A stretch of 64,000 nt of DNA from JBBROS01 sp965217935 (GCA_965217935.1 OZ244581.1:4588001-4652000), one strand, 5' to 3'. Counted from the stretch's first letter, positions 16,738 through 25,838 are shown. Translations and numbers: made by a program. Notes: generated from the sequence alone by a model not told the origin.

Positions 16738-17970
16738 ATGATCAGCCGACGCCGACTGCTTGCGACCACGGGCGGGGCCTTGGCCGCGCCGTTGGTGATG
16801 CGTCATGCGGCATTGGGGGCCGATCCGATCAAGGTGGTGGGCATCCACGACCTCTCGGGCGGGCTCGACATCTACGGCGTGCCGATGGTGGCCTGCCTCG
16901 ATTTCGCGGTGGACGAGATCAATGCGGCGGGCGGCCTGGCGGGGCGCCCGATCCAGCACGTCAACTACGACCCGCAGAGCAACATCCAGCTCTACGTGCA
17001 GTTCGCGACCAAGGCGGCGACGCAGGACCGGGCGGCGGTCGTGCATGGCGGCATCACGTCCGCGTCGCGCGAGGCGATCCGCCCGGTCTTCGACCGCTAC
17101 AAGACGCTCTACTTCTACAACACGCAGTATGAAGGGGGCGTCTGCGACCGGAACATCTTCTGCACCGGCTCCACGCCGGCGCAGAACGTCAACAAGCTCG
17201 TGCCTTACGTGCTGTCCAACTGGGGCAAGAAGATCTACGTGGTCGCGGCCGACTACAACTACGGCCAGATCACCAGCAAGTGGGTGACGAAATATGCCCG
17301 GGAGGGCGGGGGCGAGATCGCCTCGGTGGATTTCTTCCCGCTCGACGTGACCGATTTCGGGGCGGCGATCAAGAAGATCCAGGCCGCCAAGCCGGATGCG
17401 GTGGTGTCGGCGCTGGTGGGGGGCAACCATGTCGGGTTCTACCGGCAGTGGGCGGCGGCGGGACTGAAGAAGGAGATCCCGATCGCCTCGACGACGTTCG
17501 GCGGCGGCAACGAGAACCTGCTGCTGACGGCGGAGGAAGGCGACGGCATCGTCAGCGCGTTCAGCTACTTCCAGGAAATCGACACGCCTGCGAACAAGGC
17601 ATTCCTTGAACGCTTTCACGCCAAGATGGGGGCGAACGCGCCGTATCTGGGCGCCGAGCTGGCGATGCGGACGTATGTGGGGATGCAGCTTTGGGCGGAG
17701 GGCGTGCGCCGCGCGGGGACGCCGGATCGGATGAAGGTGATCGAGGCGCTGGAGACGGGGATCGTCAACGACGGCCCGGCGGGAAAGACGGTGATCGACC
17801 CGAAAACCCATCATGTGACGCTCGACGTCTATCTGGCGCAGCTCAAGGACAAGGCGTTCCACATCCTGAGCGAGTTCCCGCAGCAGCCGCCGAGCGATAC
17901 CGCCTCGGTGTGCGACCTCGCGGCGCACCCGAATACGGCCAAGCAGTTCGTGGTGGACGTGCAGGGCTGA
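16738..17970 (+). CDS. Urea/short-chain amide-type ABC substrate-binding protein
   Basis: Periplasmic binding protein of the Leu/Ile/Val type I fold, closest in style to UrtA/FmdD/AmiC (urea and short-chain amide sensors). A Tat-type signal (SRRRLLATTGGALAAP) precedes the mature start at about DPIKVVGIHDLSGGL. The interior AAVVHGGITSASREAIRP and GKKIYVVAADYNYGQ segments are typical of the UrtA group. ATG 16738 is chosen because the twin-arginine motif follows directly; GTG 16726 is an alternative. First gene of a five-gene importer operon followed by an amidase, so an amide or urea-like ligand is the best guess. Confidence 0.88.
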   Translation: MISRRRLLATTGGALAAPLVMRHAALGADPIKVVGIHDLSGGLDIYGVPMVACLDFAVDEINAAGGLAGRPIQHVNYDPQSNIQLYVQFATKAATQDRAAVVHGGITSASREAIRPVFDRYKTLYFYNTQYEGGVCDRNIFCTGSTPAQNVNKLVPYVLSNWGKKIYVVAADYNYGQITSKWVTKYAREGGGEIASVDFFPLDVTDFGAAIKKIQAAKPDAVVSALVGGNHVGFYRQWAAAGLKKEIPIASTTFGGGNENLLLTAEEGDGIVSAFSYFQEIDTPANKAFLERFHAKMGANAPYLGAELAMRTYVGMQLWAEGVRRAGTPDRMKVIEALETGIVNDGPAGKTVIDPKTHHVTLDVYLAQLKDKAFHILSEFPQQPPSDTASVCDLAAHPNTAKQFVVDVQG

Positions 17971-17974
17971 GCCG

Positions 17975-18841
17975 TTGGACCTGGCCCTCGCCGTCGGGCT
18001 GCAGGCGCTGACCGGGGTGTCGGTGCTGGTGATCGTCTGCCTGGGGCTCTCGGTCGTGTTCGGGATGATGCGGGTGATCAACCTGGCGCACGGCGAGTTC
18101 ATGATGCTGGGCGCGTTCGCGGCGGTGCTGTCGCACGGGGCGGGGGTGAACCTGTTCGTGGCGATGCTGGTGGTGGCGCCGCTCTCGGTGGGGGCGTTCG
18201 GCCTGGTGGTCGAGCGGCTGGTGATCCGGCGGCTTTATGGGCGCATGGTGGACACGATGCTGGCGACCTGGGGGCTGTCGCTGCTGCTCGTGGGCGGGAT
18301 GACGATGCTGGCGGGCAACACCGTCGCGGGCGTCTCGGCGCCGCTGGGCAGCATCGAGATCGGCGGGTTCCGCTCGTCCGGCTATGAGCTGTTCCTGATC
18401 GGGGCGGCTTGCGCGCTGTCGCTGGCGATGTTCGCGGCGCTGCGGTTCACGCGCTGGGGGCTGATCGCGCGCGGGACGATGCAGGACGCGGAGGTGGCGT
18501 CGGCGCTGGGGGTGGCGCCGGACCGGGTCTACGCGGCGACCTTCGCGGCCGGGGCGGCGCTGGCCGGGCTGGCGGGGGCGCTGGTCGCGCCGCTCTCGGG
18601 CGTCGTGCCGACGATGGGCGCGGCCTACATCGCCCGGGCGTTCATCACCGTGGTGACGGGCGGGGCGTCCATCTTGACCGGCACGCTGTCGGCCTCGGCC
18701 CTGCTCGGCACGGTGAGCACGGTGGGGACGTTCCTGACCACGCCCGTGCTGGGCGAGGCCGCGCTGCTGGTGGTGGCGGTGGCGCTGCTGCGGCTGCTGC
18801 CGACGGGGATCACGGGGCGGGTGATGCGGCGGTCGCTGTGA
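17975..18841 (+). CDS. Branched-chain/amide-type ABC permease (LivH-like)
   Basis: 288-residue inner-membrane permease of the LivH/UrtB family with hydrophobic helices throughout. The family's conserved N-terminal segment GLSVVFGMMRVINLAHGEFMMLG is present. Start TTG at 17975, four bases after the binding-protein stop; no better start exists, since the conserved first helix begins at once. The stop overlaps the GTG start of the next permease. Confidence 0.9.
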   Translation: MDLALAVGLQALTGVSVLVIVCLGLSVVFGMMRVINLAHGEFMMLGAFAAVLSHGAGVNLFVAMLVVAPLSVGAFGLVVERLVIRRLYGRMVDTMLATWGLSLLLVGGMTMLAGNTVAGVSAPLGSIEIGGFRSSGYELFLIGAACALSLAMFAALRFTRWGLIARGTMQDAEVASALGVAPDRVYAATFAAGAALAGLAGALVAPLSGVVPTMGAAYIARAFITVVTGGASILTGTLSASALLGTVSTVGTFLTTPVLGEAALLVVAVALLRLLPTGITGRVMRRSL

Positions 18842-19857
18842 GCGGGGGCGTGCGCGCCGGGGCGGAGGTGGGGCTGGCCGGCGTGCTGGCCTTGGCGGCG
18901 GTGCTGGCGCTGCCGCCGAGCATCGGGCTGTTCCACCTGATCACGGCGACGGTCTGGGCGGCGCTGGCATTGCTGGCGTTGTCGCTGGCCTTCGCCTGGG
19001 GCGCGGGCGGCATCCTGTGCTTCGGGCAGACCGCCTTCTTCGGCCTGGGCGGGTATGCCTATGCGGTGGCGGGACTCAATTTCGGGCAGGGAACGCTCGC
19101 ATTGCCGGTCGCGGTGGGGGTGGCGGCCTTGGCGGCGGCGGCGCTCGGCTGGCTGATGTTCTACGGGCGGGTGGGCGACGTCTACATGGGCGTCATCACG
19201 CTTACGGTAACGCTGATCCTGTTCAAGTTCGCCAACTCCACGGCGGGGGACCAGTGGCGGATCGGCGAGGCGGCATTGGGCGGGTTCAACGGCATCCCGC
19301 AGACGCCGCCGTTGAATTGGCCCGGCGATCCGGATTCGCCGCTGATGCCTGAGACGATCTTCCAAGTCGCCGTCGTCTGCCTGTTCGGCTGCTACGCGAT
19401 GGTCAAATGCCTGCTGCTCACGCGGTTCGGGCGGGTGGCGATGGCAATCCGGGAAAACGCGCTGCGGGCGGAGCTGCTGGGCTACGACGTGCGGGCGCAC
19501 CGGCTGGGGGTGTTCGCCATCGGCGGCGCGATGGCGGGTCTGGCGGGCGCGCTGTTCGCCAATTGCGTGTTCGTCAGCCCGACGATGTTCTCGCTGAGCT
19601 ATGCCGGGCAGGTGGTGATCTGGGTGCTGGTGGGCGGCGTGGGGACGTTCGTGGGGCCGATGGCGGCGTGCGTGGCGCTGCAGGTGCTGGCGAGTTGGGC
19701 GGGAACGATCGAGGGGCTGGACCCGAACGTGCTGCTGGGCGGCGTTCTGCTGGCGGCGGTGCTGGGCATGCCCGGCGGCGTGCAGCCGGCGGCCGAAGGC
19801 TTGCTGGCGCGCTTGCGGCCCGGCCGGGCGCCGGTGGCGGAGGCCCCGGCGGAATGA
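18838..19857 (+). CDS. Branched-chain/amide-type ABC permease (LivM-like)
   Basis: 339-residue second permease of the LivM/UrtC family. Conserved segments include FGQTAFFGLGGYAYA and the cytoplasmic coupling region AIRENALRAELLGYDV. The GTG start at 18838 overlaps the preceding stop (GTGA), which fixes it; a much longer open frame upstream is a shadow of the LivH-like gene. The C-terminal tail (PGRAPVAEAPAE) is cytoplasmic. Confidence 0.9.
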   Translation: MSGGVRAGAEVGLAGVLALAAVLALPPSIGLFHLITATVWAALALLALSLAFAWGAGGILCFGQTAFFGLGGYAYAVAGLNFGQGTLALPVAVGVAALAAAALGWLMFYGRVGDVYMGVITLTVTLILFKFANSTAGDQWRIGEAALGGFNGIPQTPPLNWPGDPDSPLMPETIFQVAVVCLFGCYAMVKCLLLTRFGRVAMAIRENALRAELLGYDVRAHRLGVFAIGGAMAGLAGALFANCVFVSPTMFSLSYAGQVVIWVLVGGVGTFVGPMAACVALQVLASWAGTIEGLDPNVLLGGVLLAAVLGMPGGVQPAAEGLLARLRPGRAPVAEAPAE

Positions 19858-20567
19858 CGGCGCTGCTCGCCACCGAGGCGCTGACGATGCGGTTCGGCGG
19901 CGTGCTGGCCGTCGACCGGGTGGACATGAGCATCGCGGAGGGTGAGCTGCGGTGCCTGATCGGGCCGAACGGGGCGGGCAAAAGCACGCTGTTCCGCTGC
20001 CTGACCGGGCAGTATCGCCCGACCTCGGGACGGGTGCTGTTCCGTGGGCGGGATGTGACGGGGTTCGATCCGTTCCGCATGGCGCGGCTGGGCATCGGCA
20101 TCAAGATGCAGGTTCCGGCCTTGTTCGACGGCTTGCCGGTGGTCGAGGGCGTGCGGCTGGCCGCCCGGCGGCTGCATGGCGAGCGGGCGGCCAGGCGGCT
20201 CGCGGACGCGGCGCTGGAGCGGCTGGGCATCCCGCATTTGGCGGGCCGCCTGGCCGGGCTGCTGGCGCACGGCCAGCGGCAGTTGGCCGAGCTGGCGACG
20301 GTGGTGGCGCCGGGGCCGGACCTGGTGATCTTGGATGAGCCGACCGCGGGGATGGGCGTGGAGGAAACCGCCCGGACGGCGGCGCTGGTCCGAGATCTCA
20401 ACCGCGATCACGCGGTGATCGTGGTGGAGCACGACATGGCGTTCATCCGGGCGATCGCGCGGACGGTGACGGTGCTGCACCAGGGGCGGGTGCTGATGCA
20501 GGACGACGCCGGGGTGGTGCTGGACGATGCGCGGGTGCGGGACGTCTACCTGGGGCGGGCGGCATGA
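19854..20567 (+). CDS. Branched-chain/amide-type ABC ATPase (LivG-like)
   Basis: 237-residue ATPase. Walker A IGPNGAGKST, a variant signature segment LAHGQRQLAELA in place of LSGGQ (normal for LivG/UrtD), Walker B LVILDEPTAGMG, switch His in VEHDMAFIRA. ATG 19854 overlaps the previous stop (ATGA), and its own stop overlaps the next ATG. Confidence 0.92.
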   Translation: MTALLATEALTMRFGGVLAVDRVDMSIAEGELRCLIGPNGAGKSTLFRCLTGQYRPTSGRVLFRGRDVTGFDPFRMARLGIGIKMQVPALFDGLPVVEGVRLAARRLHGERAARRLADAALERLGIPHLAGRLAGLLAHGQRQLAELATVVAPGPDLVILDEPTAGMGVEETARTAALVRDLNRDHAVIVVEHDMAFIRAIARTVTVLHQGRVLMQDDAGVVLDDARVRDVYLGRAA

Positions 20568-21259
20568 TGGAGGCGGAAGGCCTCGTGGCCGGCTATGGGC
20601 GGATCGGCGTGCTGGACGGGGTTTCGCTCGCCGTGGGGGCGGGGGCGTGCGTCGGCGTCCTGGGGCATAACGGCGCCGGCAAGACGACGCTGCTGAAGGC
20701 GCTGATGGGGTTGCTGCCGGCATGGCGCGGGAGCGTCCGGCTCGATGGCCAGGCGCTGGAGCGGGCGCTGCCGCATGTCCGGGCGCGGGCGGGGCTGGGA
20801 TACGTGCCGCAGGGGCGGCGGATTTTCCCGGCGCTCTCGGTGCTGGACAACCTGCGGTTCGCGCAAGCCGCCGCCGGGTTGAGGCCATCGGCGGTGGACG
20901 AGGCGTTGGAGGAGATCCCGGAGCTGCAGCGCCTGCTGGAGCGCCCGGGCGGGGCGCTCTCGGGCGGGGAGCAGCAGTTGCTTGCCCTGGCGCGGGCCTT
21001 GGTGGCGCGGCCCCGGCTGCTGCTGCTGGATGAGCCGACGGAGGGCATCCAGCCGAGCATCATCCATTCCATGGCGGCACGGATTCGCGGCTTGCGCGAG
21101 AGCCGGGGGCTTGCTGTGCTGCTGGTGGAGCAGAACCTGGATTTCATCCGCTCGTTGTCGGACCGGGTGCTGCTGATGCAACGCGGGCGAATCGTGCGCG
21201 AGATGCTCGCCGCCCAATTCGATGACCCGGCGCTGGAACAGGAGTTTATCGGCGCATAA
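20564..21259 (+). CDS. Branched-chain/amide-type ABC ATPase (LivF-like)
   Basis: 231-residue partner ATPase. Walker A LGHNGAGKTTLLK, the family's YVPQGRRIFPALSVLDNL segment, signature LSGGEQQLLALARAL, Walker B LLLLDEPTEGIQPSII. ATG 20564 overlaps the preceding stop. It completes the importer set; the amidase follows after 178 bases occupied largely by a palindromic repeat. Confidence 0.92.
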   Translation: MMEAEGLVAGYGRIGVLDGVSLAVGAGACVGVLGHNGAGKTTLLKALMGLLPAWRGSVRLDGQALERALPHVRARAGLGYVPQGRRIFPALSVLDNLRFAQAAAGLRPSAVDEALEEIPELQRLLERPGGALSGGEQQLLALARALVARPRLLLLDEPTEGIQPSIIHSMAARIRGLRESRGLAVLLVEQNLDFIRSLSDRVLLMQRGRIVREMLAAQFDDPALEQEFIGA

Positions 21260-21279
21260 CCCAAGTGCCCTGCCCCTAA

Positions 21280-21384
21280 GCGTCATTTCGCGGGACGACT
21301 CGCCGTCACGACGCGAAACATGACGCACCTTCAAAGGCGTCCTAAGCAGACATTCGTGGCACAGGCCACGAATGTCTGCTTAGG
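21280..21384. repeat. Two-hairpin dispersed repeat, family A copy 1
   Basis: Two consecutive hairpins. The first pairs 21281-21292 (CGTCATTTCGCG) with 21312-21325. The second is a perfect 20-bp stem, 21341-21360 with 21365-21384 around an ACAG loop. The same arrangement recurs at 31272-31375 and 57430-57535 with paired substitutions. Here it separates the importer operon from the amidase. Confidence 0.85.
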
Positions 21385-21437
21385 TTCGGTTTCGACGCTC
21401 AGGACCAGCAGGCCACGAAAACGACGGAGACGCTGCC

Positions 21438-22970
21438 ATGACAACGTTTACAGTCAAGACGCCGACGTTGGACGAAATGCGCGACGTGGCGCTGGAGCTC
21501 GGGTTCACCAACATGGGCGACGAGGACCTGCGCCTGCACCTGAAGATGCTGGAGAGCGGGTTCCAGGCCTATAACGCCGTGGACCAGATGCCGGACGAGC
21601 TGCCTGAGGCGCGGTTCGCGCGGACGCCGGGGCGCCGGCCTGTGGGCGAGGAGAACCGTTACGGCGCCTGGTACGTGAAGACGACGATCGAGGGAGCTGG
21701 CAGCGGGCCGCTCAAGGGCAAGCAGGTGGCGATCAAGGACAACGTCTGCATCGCCGGGGTGCCGATGATGAATGGGGCGTCGACGCTGGAGGGCTATGTC
21801 CCGGACGTCGATGCCACGGTGGTGACGCGGATCCTGGAGGCGGGCGGGACGATCGTCGGCAAGACGGTGTGCGAGTATTTCTGCTTCTCAGGCGGCAGCC
21901 ATACCAGCAGCAGCGGGCCGGTGCACAACCCGCATCGGCAGGGATACTCGGCGGGGGGATCGTCGTCGGGGAGTGCCGCGGTGGTGGCGGCGGGCGAGGT
22001 CCCGATGGCGCTGGGGGGCGACCAAGGCGGGTCGATCCGGATGCCGGCCGCGTTCTGCGGCATCTACGGAATGAAGCCGACGCATGGGCTGGTGCCGTAT
22101 TCAGGCATCATGCCGATCGAGACGACGATCGATCACACCGGGCCGATGACGGGCACGGTGGAGGACAACGCGCTGTTGCTTGAGGTGCTGGCCGGGCCGG
22201 ATGGGCTGGACCCGCGGCAATATGGCGGGGCGTCGAAGCCGTATCGCGAGGCGTTGGGCCGGGGCGCGAACGGGCTGCGGATCGGGATCGTGAGCGAAGG
22301 GTTCGGCTGGCCGCAGAGCATGGAGGCGTCGGACCGGGTAGTGCGCGAGGCGGCGGACCGGTTCCGGGGCATGGGCGCGTCGGTGGAGGAGGCCGGGGTC
22401 CCGCTGCACCGGATGGGGGCGGCGATCTGGCTGCCGATCGCCGCCGAGGGGGCGACGGTGCAGATGATGCACGGCAACGGGTTCGGCTTCAACTGGCAGG
22501 GGCTGTACGTGACCAGCCTGCTCGACCGGCACAGCAGTTGGCGGACGCGGGCGGACGAGCTGTCGGATTCGCTGAAGAACACGATGCTGCTGGGGCATTA
22601 CATGACGACGCGGTATCGCGGGCACTATTACGCCAAGGCGCAGAACCTGGTGCGGCGGCTGCGGGCGGCTTACGACGCGGCGCTGGACCAGTACGACCTG
22701 CTGCTGATGCCGACCTTGCCGATGACGGCCTCGATGCTGCCGGCCGGGGACGCGCCGGTGGACGAGGTTGTCGAGCGGGCGTTCGAGATCCTGCCCAACA
22801 CCGCGCCGTTCGACTGCACGCACCACCCGGCGATGAGCGTGCCGTGCGGGACGGTGGATGGGCTGCCGGTCGGCATGATGCTGGTGGGCAAGATGTATGA
22901 CGAGGAGACGATCTACCGCGCGGCGGCGGCGTTCGAGGGCGGGGTGGACTGGAAGACGCTGACTGCGTGA
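21438..22970 (+). CDS. Amidase (signature family, Rhodococcus nitrile-pathway type)
   Basis: 510-residue amidase-signature hydrolase converting amides to acid plus ammonia. The Ser-cisSer-Lys triad is intact: Lys100 in AIKDNVCIAG, the cis-serine in GGSSSGSAA (about 175-177), and nucleophile Ser199 in GGDQGGSIRMPAAFCG. The segments GAWYV, VPMMNGASTLEGY, LCFSG-like EYFCFSGGS and NTAPFDCTHHPAMSVP strongly recall the enantioselective amidases of Rhodococcus nitrile clusters. ATG 21438 lies after the family A repeat. Located after a UrtA/FmdD-like importer, it probably hydrolyses the imported amide. No nitrile hydratase is present. Confidence 0.9.
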   Translation: MTTFTVKTPTLDEMRDVALELGFTNMGDEDLRLHLKMLESGFQAYNAVDQMPDELPEARFARTPGRRPVGEENRYGAWYVKTTIEGAGSGPLKGKQVAIKDNVCIAGVPMMNGASTLEGYVPDVDATVVTRILEAGGTIVGKTVCEYFCFSGGSHTSSSGPVHNPHRQGYSAGGSSSGSAAVVAAGEVPMALGGDQGGSIRMPAAFCGIYGMKPTHGLVPYSGIMPIETTIDHTGPMTGTVEDNALLLEVLAGPDGLDPRQYGGASKPYREALGRGANGLRIGIVSEGFGWPQSMEASDRVVREAADRFRGMGASVEEAGVPLHRMGAAIWLPIAAEGATVQMMHGNGFGFNWQGLYVTSLLDRHSSWRTRADELSDSLKNTMLLGHYMTTRYRGHYYAKAQNLVRRLRAAYDAALDQYDLLLMPTLPMTASMLPAGDAPVDEVVERAFEILPNTAPFDCTHHPAMSVPCGTVDGLPVGMMLVGKMYDEETIYRAAAAFEGGVDWKTLTA

Positions 22971-22977
22971 GGCGCCG

Positions 22978-23457
22978 CTACGCCCTCGTGTGCAGGACGC
23001 AGACGAGGGTGAACAGGCGCCGCGCGGTCTCCTGGTCGATGGCGGCTTTCCTGGCGAGCCGGGTTTGCAGGAGGGCGGCGCCTTCGTTGTGCAGGCCGCG
23101 GCGGCCCATGTCGATGGCCTGGATGCGCTCGGGACGGCCGTCCTCGACGGCCTTCATGTGGCTGTCGACCAGGAGCTGGTAGTCTTTGATCAACCCGCGG
23201 AATGGGCCGAGGGCGAGGCCGAGGGCCGTGACCGGGCTGTCGGCCTGGTCGCGGATGTCGAAGACGAGGCGGCCCTCCTGGATGGAGAGATGGAGGATAT
23301 AGGGGCCGGGCGGCGCGTCGCGCTCGGGGGTGGGCAGGAGTGTAAAGCTGTTCTCGGCTTCGAGGTCGGCGACGGCTTGGGCGCGGTCGGCCTCTAGGAT
23401 GGGGGAGAGGCGGGTGAGCGACTCGCCGGCGAGGACGACGCTGGCGAGGCGGCTCAT
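22978..23457 (-). CDS. UPF0262 family protein
   Basis: 159-residue protein of the uncharacterised, mainly alphaproteobacterial UPF0262 family. The diagnostic C-terminal half is present: SPFR-like GPFRGLIKDYQLL, IQAIDMGRRGLHNEGAALL and TARRLFTLVCVLHTR. No catalytic residues are known for the family. Its start overlaps the stop of the amidohydrolase by 4 bases (ATGA), so the two are co-transcribed; it converges on the amidase gene with a 7-base gap. Function unknown. Confidence 0.92.
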   Translation of the reverse strand: MSRLASVVLAGESLTRLSPILEADRAQAVADLEAENSFTLLPTPERDAPPGPYILHLSIQEGRLVFDIRDQADSPVTALGLALGPFRGLIKDYQLLVDSHMKAVEDGRPERIQAIDMGRRGLHNEGAALLQTRLARKAAIDQETARRLFTLVCVLHTRA

Positions 23458-24737
23458 CGGGCGGCCATGAGGTCGTCAAGTTCGCGGTAGTCTGGCGGCG
23501 TCGTGTCGATCGGGCGGCCTCGGCGCAGCACGATGCGGTCGGATTGCGGGCGGGCCATGAGTTCGGTCCAGTTGCGGGCGCGGAGGATGACGAGGTCGGC
23601 GGGGGCGCCCGGCCTGAGCTCGGCGCCGTAGGCGAAGCCGGCGATGCGCGCGGGGCGGGCGCCGATGGCGCGGGTCCAGGCGAAGGCGTCGTCGGAGGGG
23701 TGGTCAAGGTGGGCGATGCGGGCGCTTTCGCGCAGGACTTCGAGGGCGTCGAGGTCGCCGTAGGCGTAGAACGGGTCGCGCGTGTTGTCGGAGGCGAGGC
23801 AGACGGGAACGCCGGCGGCCTGGAGCTCCTGGATCAGGGTCACGCCACGCCAGCGCGGGGTGCGGTGGGCCTGTCGGTCCTGCAGAAAGAGGTTGCACAT
23901 CGGCAGGGAGACGACGGCGATGCCGGCCTCCGCCACGCGGGCGATGGTTTCACGCGCTTCGGCGTCGCCGTGGATGGCGAGCGAGCAGCAGTGGCCGGCA
24001 AGCACCCGGCCCCGGTAGCCGGTCTCGATGACGGCGTCGGCGAGGATGCGGAGGGAACGGGCGGCCGGGTCCTGGCTTTCGTCGATGTGCAGGTCGAGAT
24101 CCAGGCCGTGGCGGGCGGCGGCGGCGACGACGCTGGCGATGGCCTCTTTCGCGCGGCCGAATGCGCCGACCGAGCCGCCGAGGATGCCGCCGGCGGATTT
24201 GACCGTGGCGGCGATCTCGTCGAGCAGCGCCTGGTCGAGCAGTTGCTCAGGCCCGATCAGGGCCACGGCTTGCAACTCGATGCGGCCCTGCCAGCGGTCC
24301 CGCGCGGCCTCGAACGCGGGCCAGGTGACGCGGTGCTGCGGCGGGGCGGAATCGAGGTGGGTGCGGATGGCGGCGGCGCCGTGCGCGTAGGCGCAGCGGA
24401 GGGCGAAATCCATGCGGCGCCCGACGTCGTGCGCGGACCAGCGGGCCTCCCGGTCGGCTTTGACGGCTAGGAGCGCGCCCTGGGAGCTGCCGTCGGGGTT
24501 GGGTTGACGCGGCCAGATGTGGCCTTTGTCGAGATGGGCGTGAACGTCGACGAAGGCCGGCAGGACGAGGCCGCCATCGCAGTCGTGCGCGTTGGACGGG
24601 TTCGGCGCCGTGCCCGCGGGCGTGATGGACGAGATGACCCCGTTGGCCACGGCGATATCGGCATCGTGGGTATCGGACAGGGGCAGGCGGACGTTGGCGA
24701 GGAGCAGGTTGCCGTCGGTGGGGAGGGTGGCGGTCAC
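23454..24737 (-). CDS. Cytosine deaminase-like amidohydrolase
   Basis: 427-residue metal-dependent hydrolase of the CodA / N-isopropylammelide hydrolase group. Metal-binding motif HAHLDKGHIWP near residue 67, the DLHIDESQDP and RVLAGHCCSL histidines, and the late aspartate in LASDNTRDPFYAYGD. The LDKG motif marks the cytosine-deaminase branch rather than adenosine deaminase. It is upstream of the UPF0262 gene on the same transcript and converges on the amidase operon. The likely role is hydrolysis or deamination of a cyclic nitrogen compound; the substrate is unknown. Confidence 0.88.
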   Translation of the reverse strand: MTATLPTDGNLLLANVRLPLSDTHDADIAVANGVISSITPAGTAPNPSNAHDCDGGLVLPAFVDVHAHLDKGHIWPRQPNPDGSSQGALLAVKADREARWSAHDVGRRMDFALRCAYAHGAAAIRTHLDSAPPQHRVTWPAFEAARDRWQGRIELQAVALIGPEQLLDQALLDEIAATVKSAGGILGGSVGAFGRAKEAIASVVAAAARHGLDLDLHIDESQDPAARSLRILADAVIETGYRGRVLAGHCCSLAIHGDAEARETIARVAEAGIAVVSLPMCNLFLQDRQAHRTPRWRGVTLIQELQAAGVPVCLASDNTRDPFYAYGDLDALEVLRESARIAHLDHPSDDAFAWTRAIGARPARIAGFAYGAELRPGAPADLVILRARNWTELMARPQSDRIVLRRGRPIDTTPPDYRELDDLMAAR

Positions 24738-24952
24738 ATGGGTCTCCGGCTCGGCTCAGGTCTCGCGAAGGAGGGCGCTTTCGTGCCAGCGCCGGAGCGC
24801 CAGCCGGGATATGAGCGGCTTGAGGGCGAAGATGGCAACCCCGACGACGGGCAATTGGCTAGGATTTCCCTTTATGGGCCGCACACGATGATCGTTCCCC
24901 ATCGGGTTCGGAGCTTACGGAGGTTCAGCACCGGTGGTCCGCTTTCGGCCGA

Positions 24953-24980
24953 CGCAGACATTCGTGGCTGATGCTTAGCG
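24953..24980. repeat. Half copy of family A repeat
   Basis: CGCAGACATTCGTGGCTGA matches one arm of the second family A hairpin (compare 21346-21360). The partner arm is absent, leaving only a short GCTTAGCGCG remnant. Probably a decayed or truncated copy. Confidence 0.55.
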
Positions 24981-25044
24981 CGACAGCCGATTGTGCACGC
25001 TGCCCCTGTCTGAAGGCGGCATGGCATGGCGACGCAATCGGACG

Positions 25045-25195
25045 CGCAAGGCTGGGCGTGCGGTCTGGACGATGCGCTGGACCGCATTGCGCCGCGGTTC
25101 GGGCAGGCGGCGTCGTGCCGCGGCCGACCTGCGCGGGCTGCTGACGCCGGTTGAGCGCAGGAACGGCTGGTTGCGCTCCGCTCTCGCCGGCAAAC
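25045..25195 (+). pseudogene. IS701-like transposase N-terminal fragment, frameshifted
   Basis: One frame reads LDRIAPRFGQAASC and a second reads AAADLRGLLTPVERRNGW. Together they match the N-terminal pattern of IS701-family transposases (RF.R.E.RRRA..YLRGLLAPVERKNGWQLAE), with a frameshift between. No catalytic DDE region follows. It resembles the N-terminal fragment at 51662-51935. Confidence 0.55.
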
Positions 25196-25544
25196 CAATC
25201 CGACTGCGCCAGCCGGTCAACCCATCGCGCACCAGCCTCGCCAACCCCGAGGGCGAGGCGCGTCACGTCAATCGCAGGCCCTGAATTGATCCATGCGAAT
25301 GGACCCGGCGGCCCGCTCGCCAAAAGCCGATAGTCCGGCCCGAGCGAAAGCCAGCAAATGCCAGGTATGCAAGCAGCGATCGAGACCGTGCCCGCAACAG
25401 GCAATACCCCGCTCAAGCGAAAACCCGAAAATCTTCTGGGTCGATGACGCGGACGGTTTCGGTGACCTGATCGCGGTGGTCTTGCCTGATCCTCGGCGCC
25501 GAGCATCGCAAGCTCTGCGAGGCATCGCGCACGCTGAACCCGGC

Positions 25545-25835
25545 GCGCCAGCCCCTCAATGATCCAGGCGGCCGGTTTGGTTTTCTGCTCCCCGGCCGGG
25601 CGGCAGACGCTGCCCTCATAACCAAAGCTCGCCAGGCCCTCGATGCCGCCCTCCTCGCGGAAGCGATTCCAGGCGCGGATGACGTTGCCGTCCACGCACA
25701 GCATCCGGCGATGGCTTCGTGGCCCATGCCGTCGCCCAGCCGCGCCAGCGCGCCGGGCCAGGCAATGGGCGGCCGAACCGTCGCGCGCCGCTTCAATCAG
25801 GTCTCGCAGCCCTGCTTGGTCCAGCACTCCGCAGC
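25545..25835 (-). pseudogene. IS630-family transposase N-terminal fragment
   Basis: A minus-strand frame reads DLIEAARDGSAAHCLARR, VIRAWNRFREEGGIEGLASF and GYEGSVCR. This matches the N-terminal helix-turn-helix region of IS630-family transposases (LIEAARDGTAPHRLARRANAL...RTWYRLYEEDGIEGLASFGYEGSACRLS). The DDE catalytic half is missing and the frame decays after about residue 95, so it is inactive. It abuts the stop of the secreted protease gene. Confidence 0.65.
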
Positions 25836-25838
25836 GGA

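Larger units (their letters stand above)
24738..25838. other. 1.1-kb degenerate region with transposase fragments
   Basis: No intact gene. It contains half of a family A repeat hairpin (24953-24968), a plus-strand IS701-like fragment (about 25045-25195) and a minus-strand IS630-like fragment (about 25545-25835). The stretch 25200-25540 was not recognised. It looks like an insertion-sequence graveyard. Confidence 0.6.

Noticed and set aside
21280..21384. Interpreting the family A hairpins as a Rho-independent terminator of the importer operon
   Set aside because: No T-run follows, and homologous copies occur in promoter regions, so a general terminator role is unlikely.
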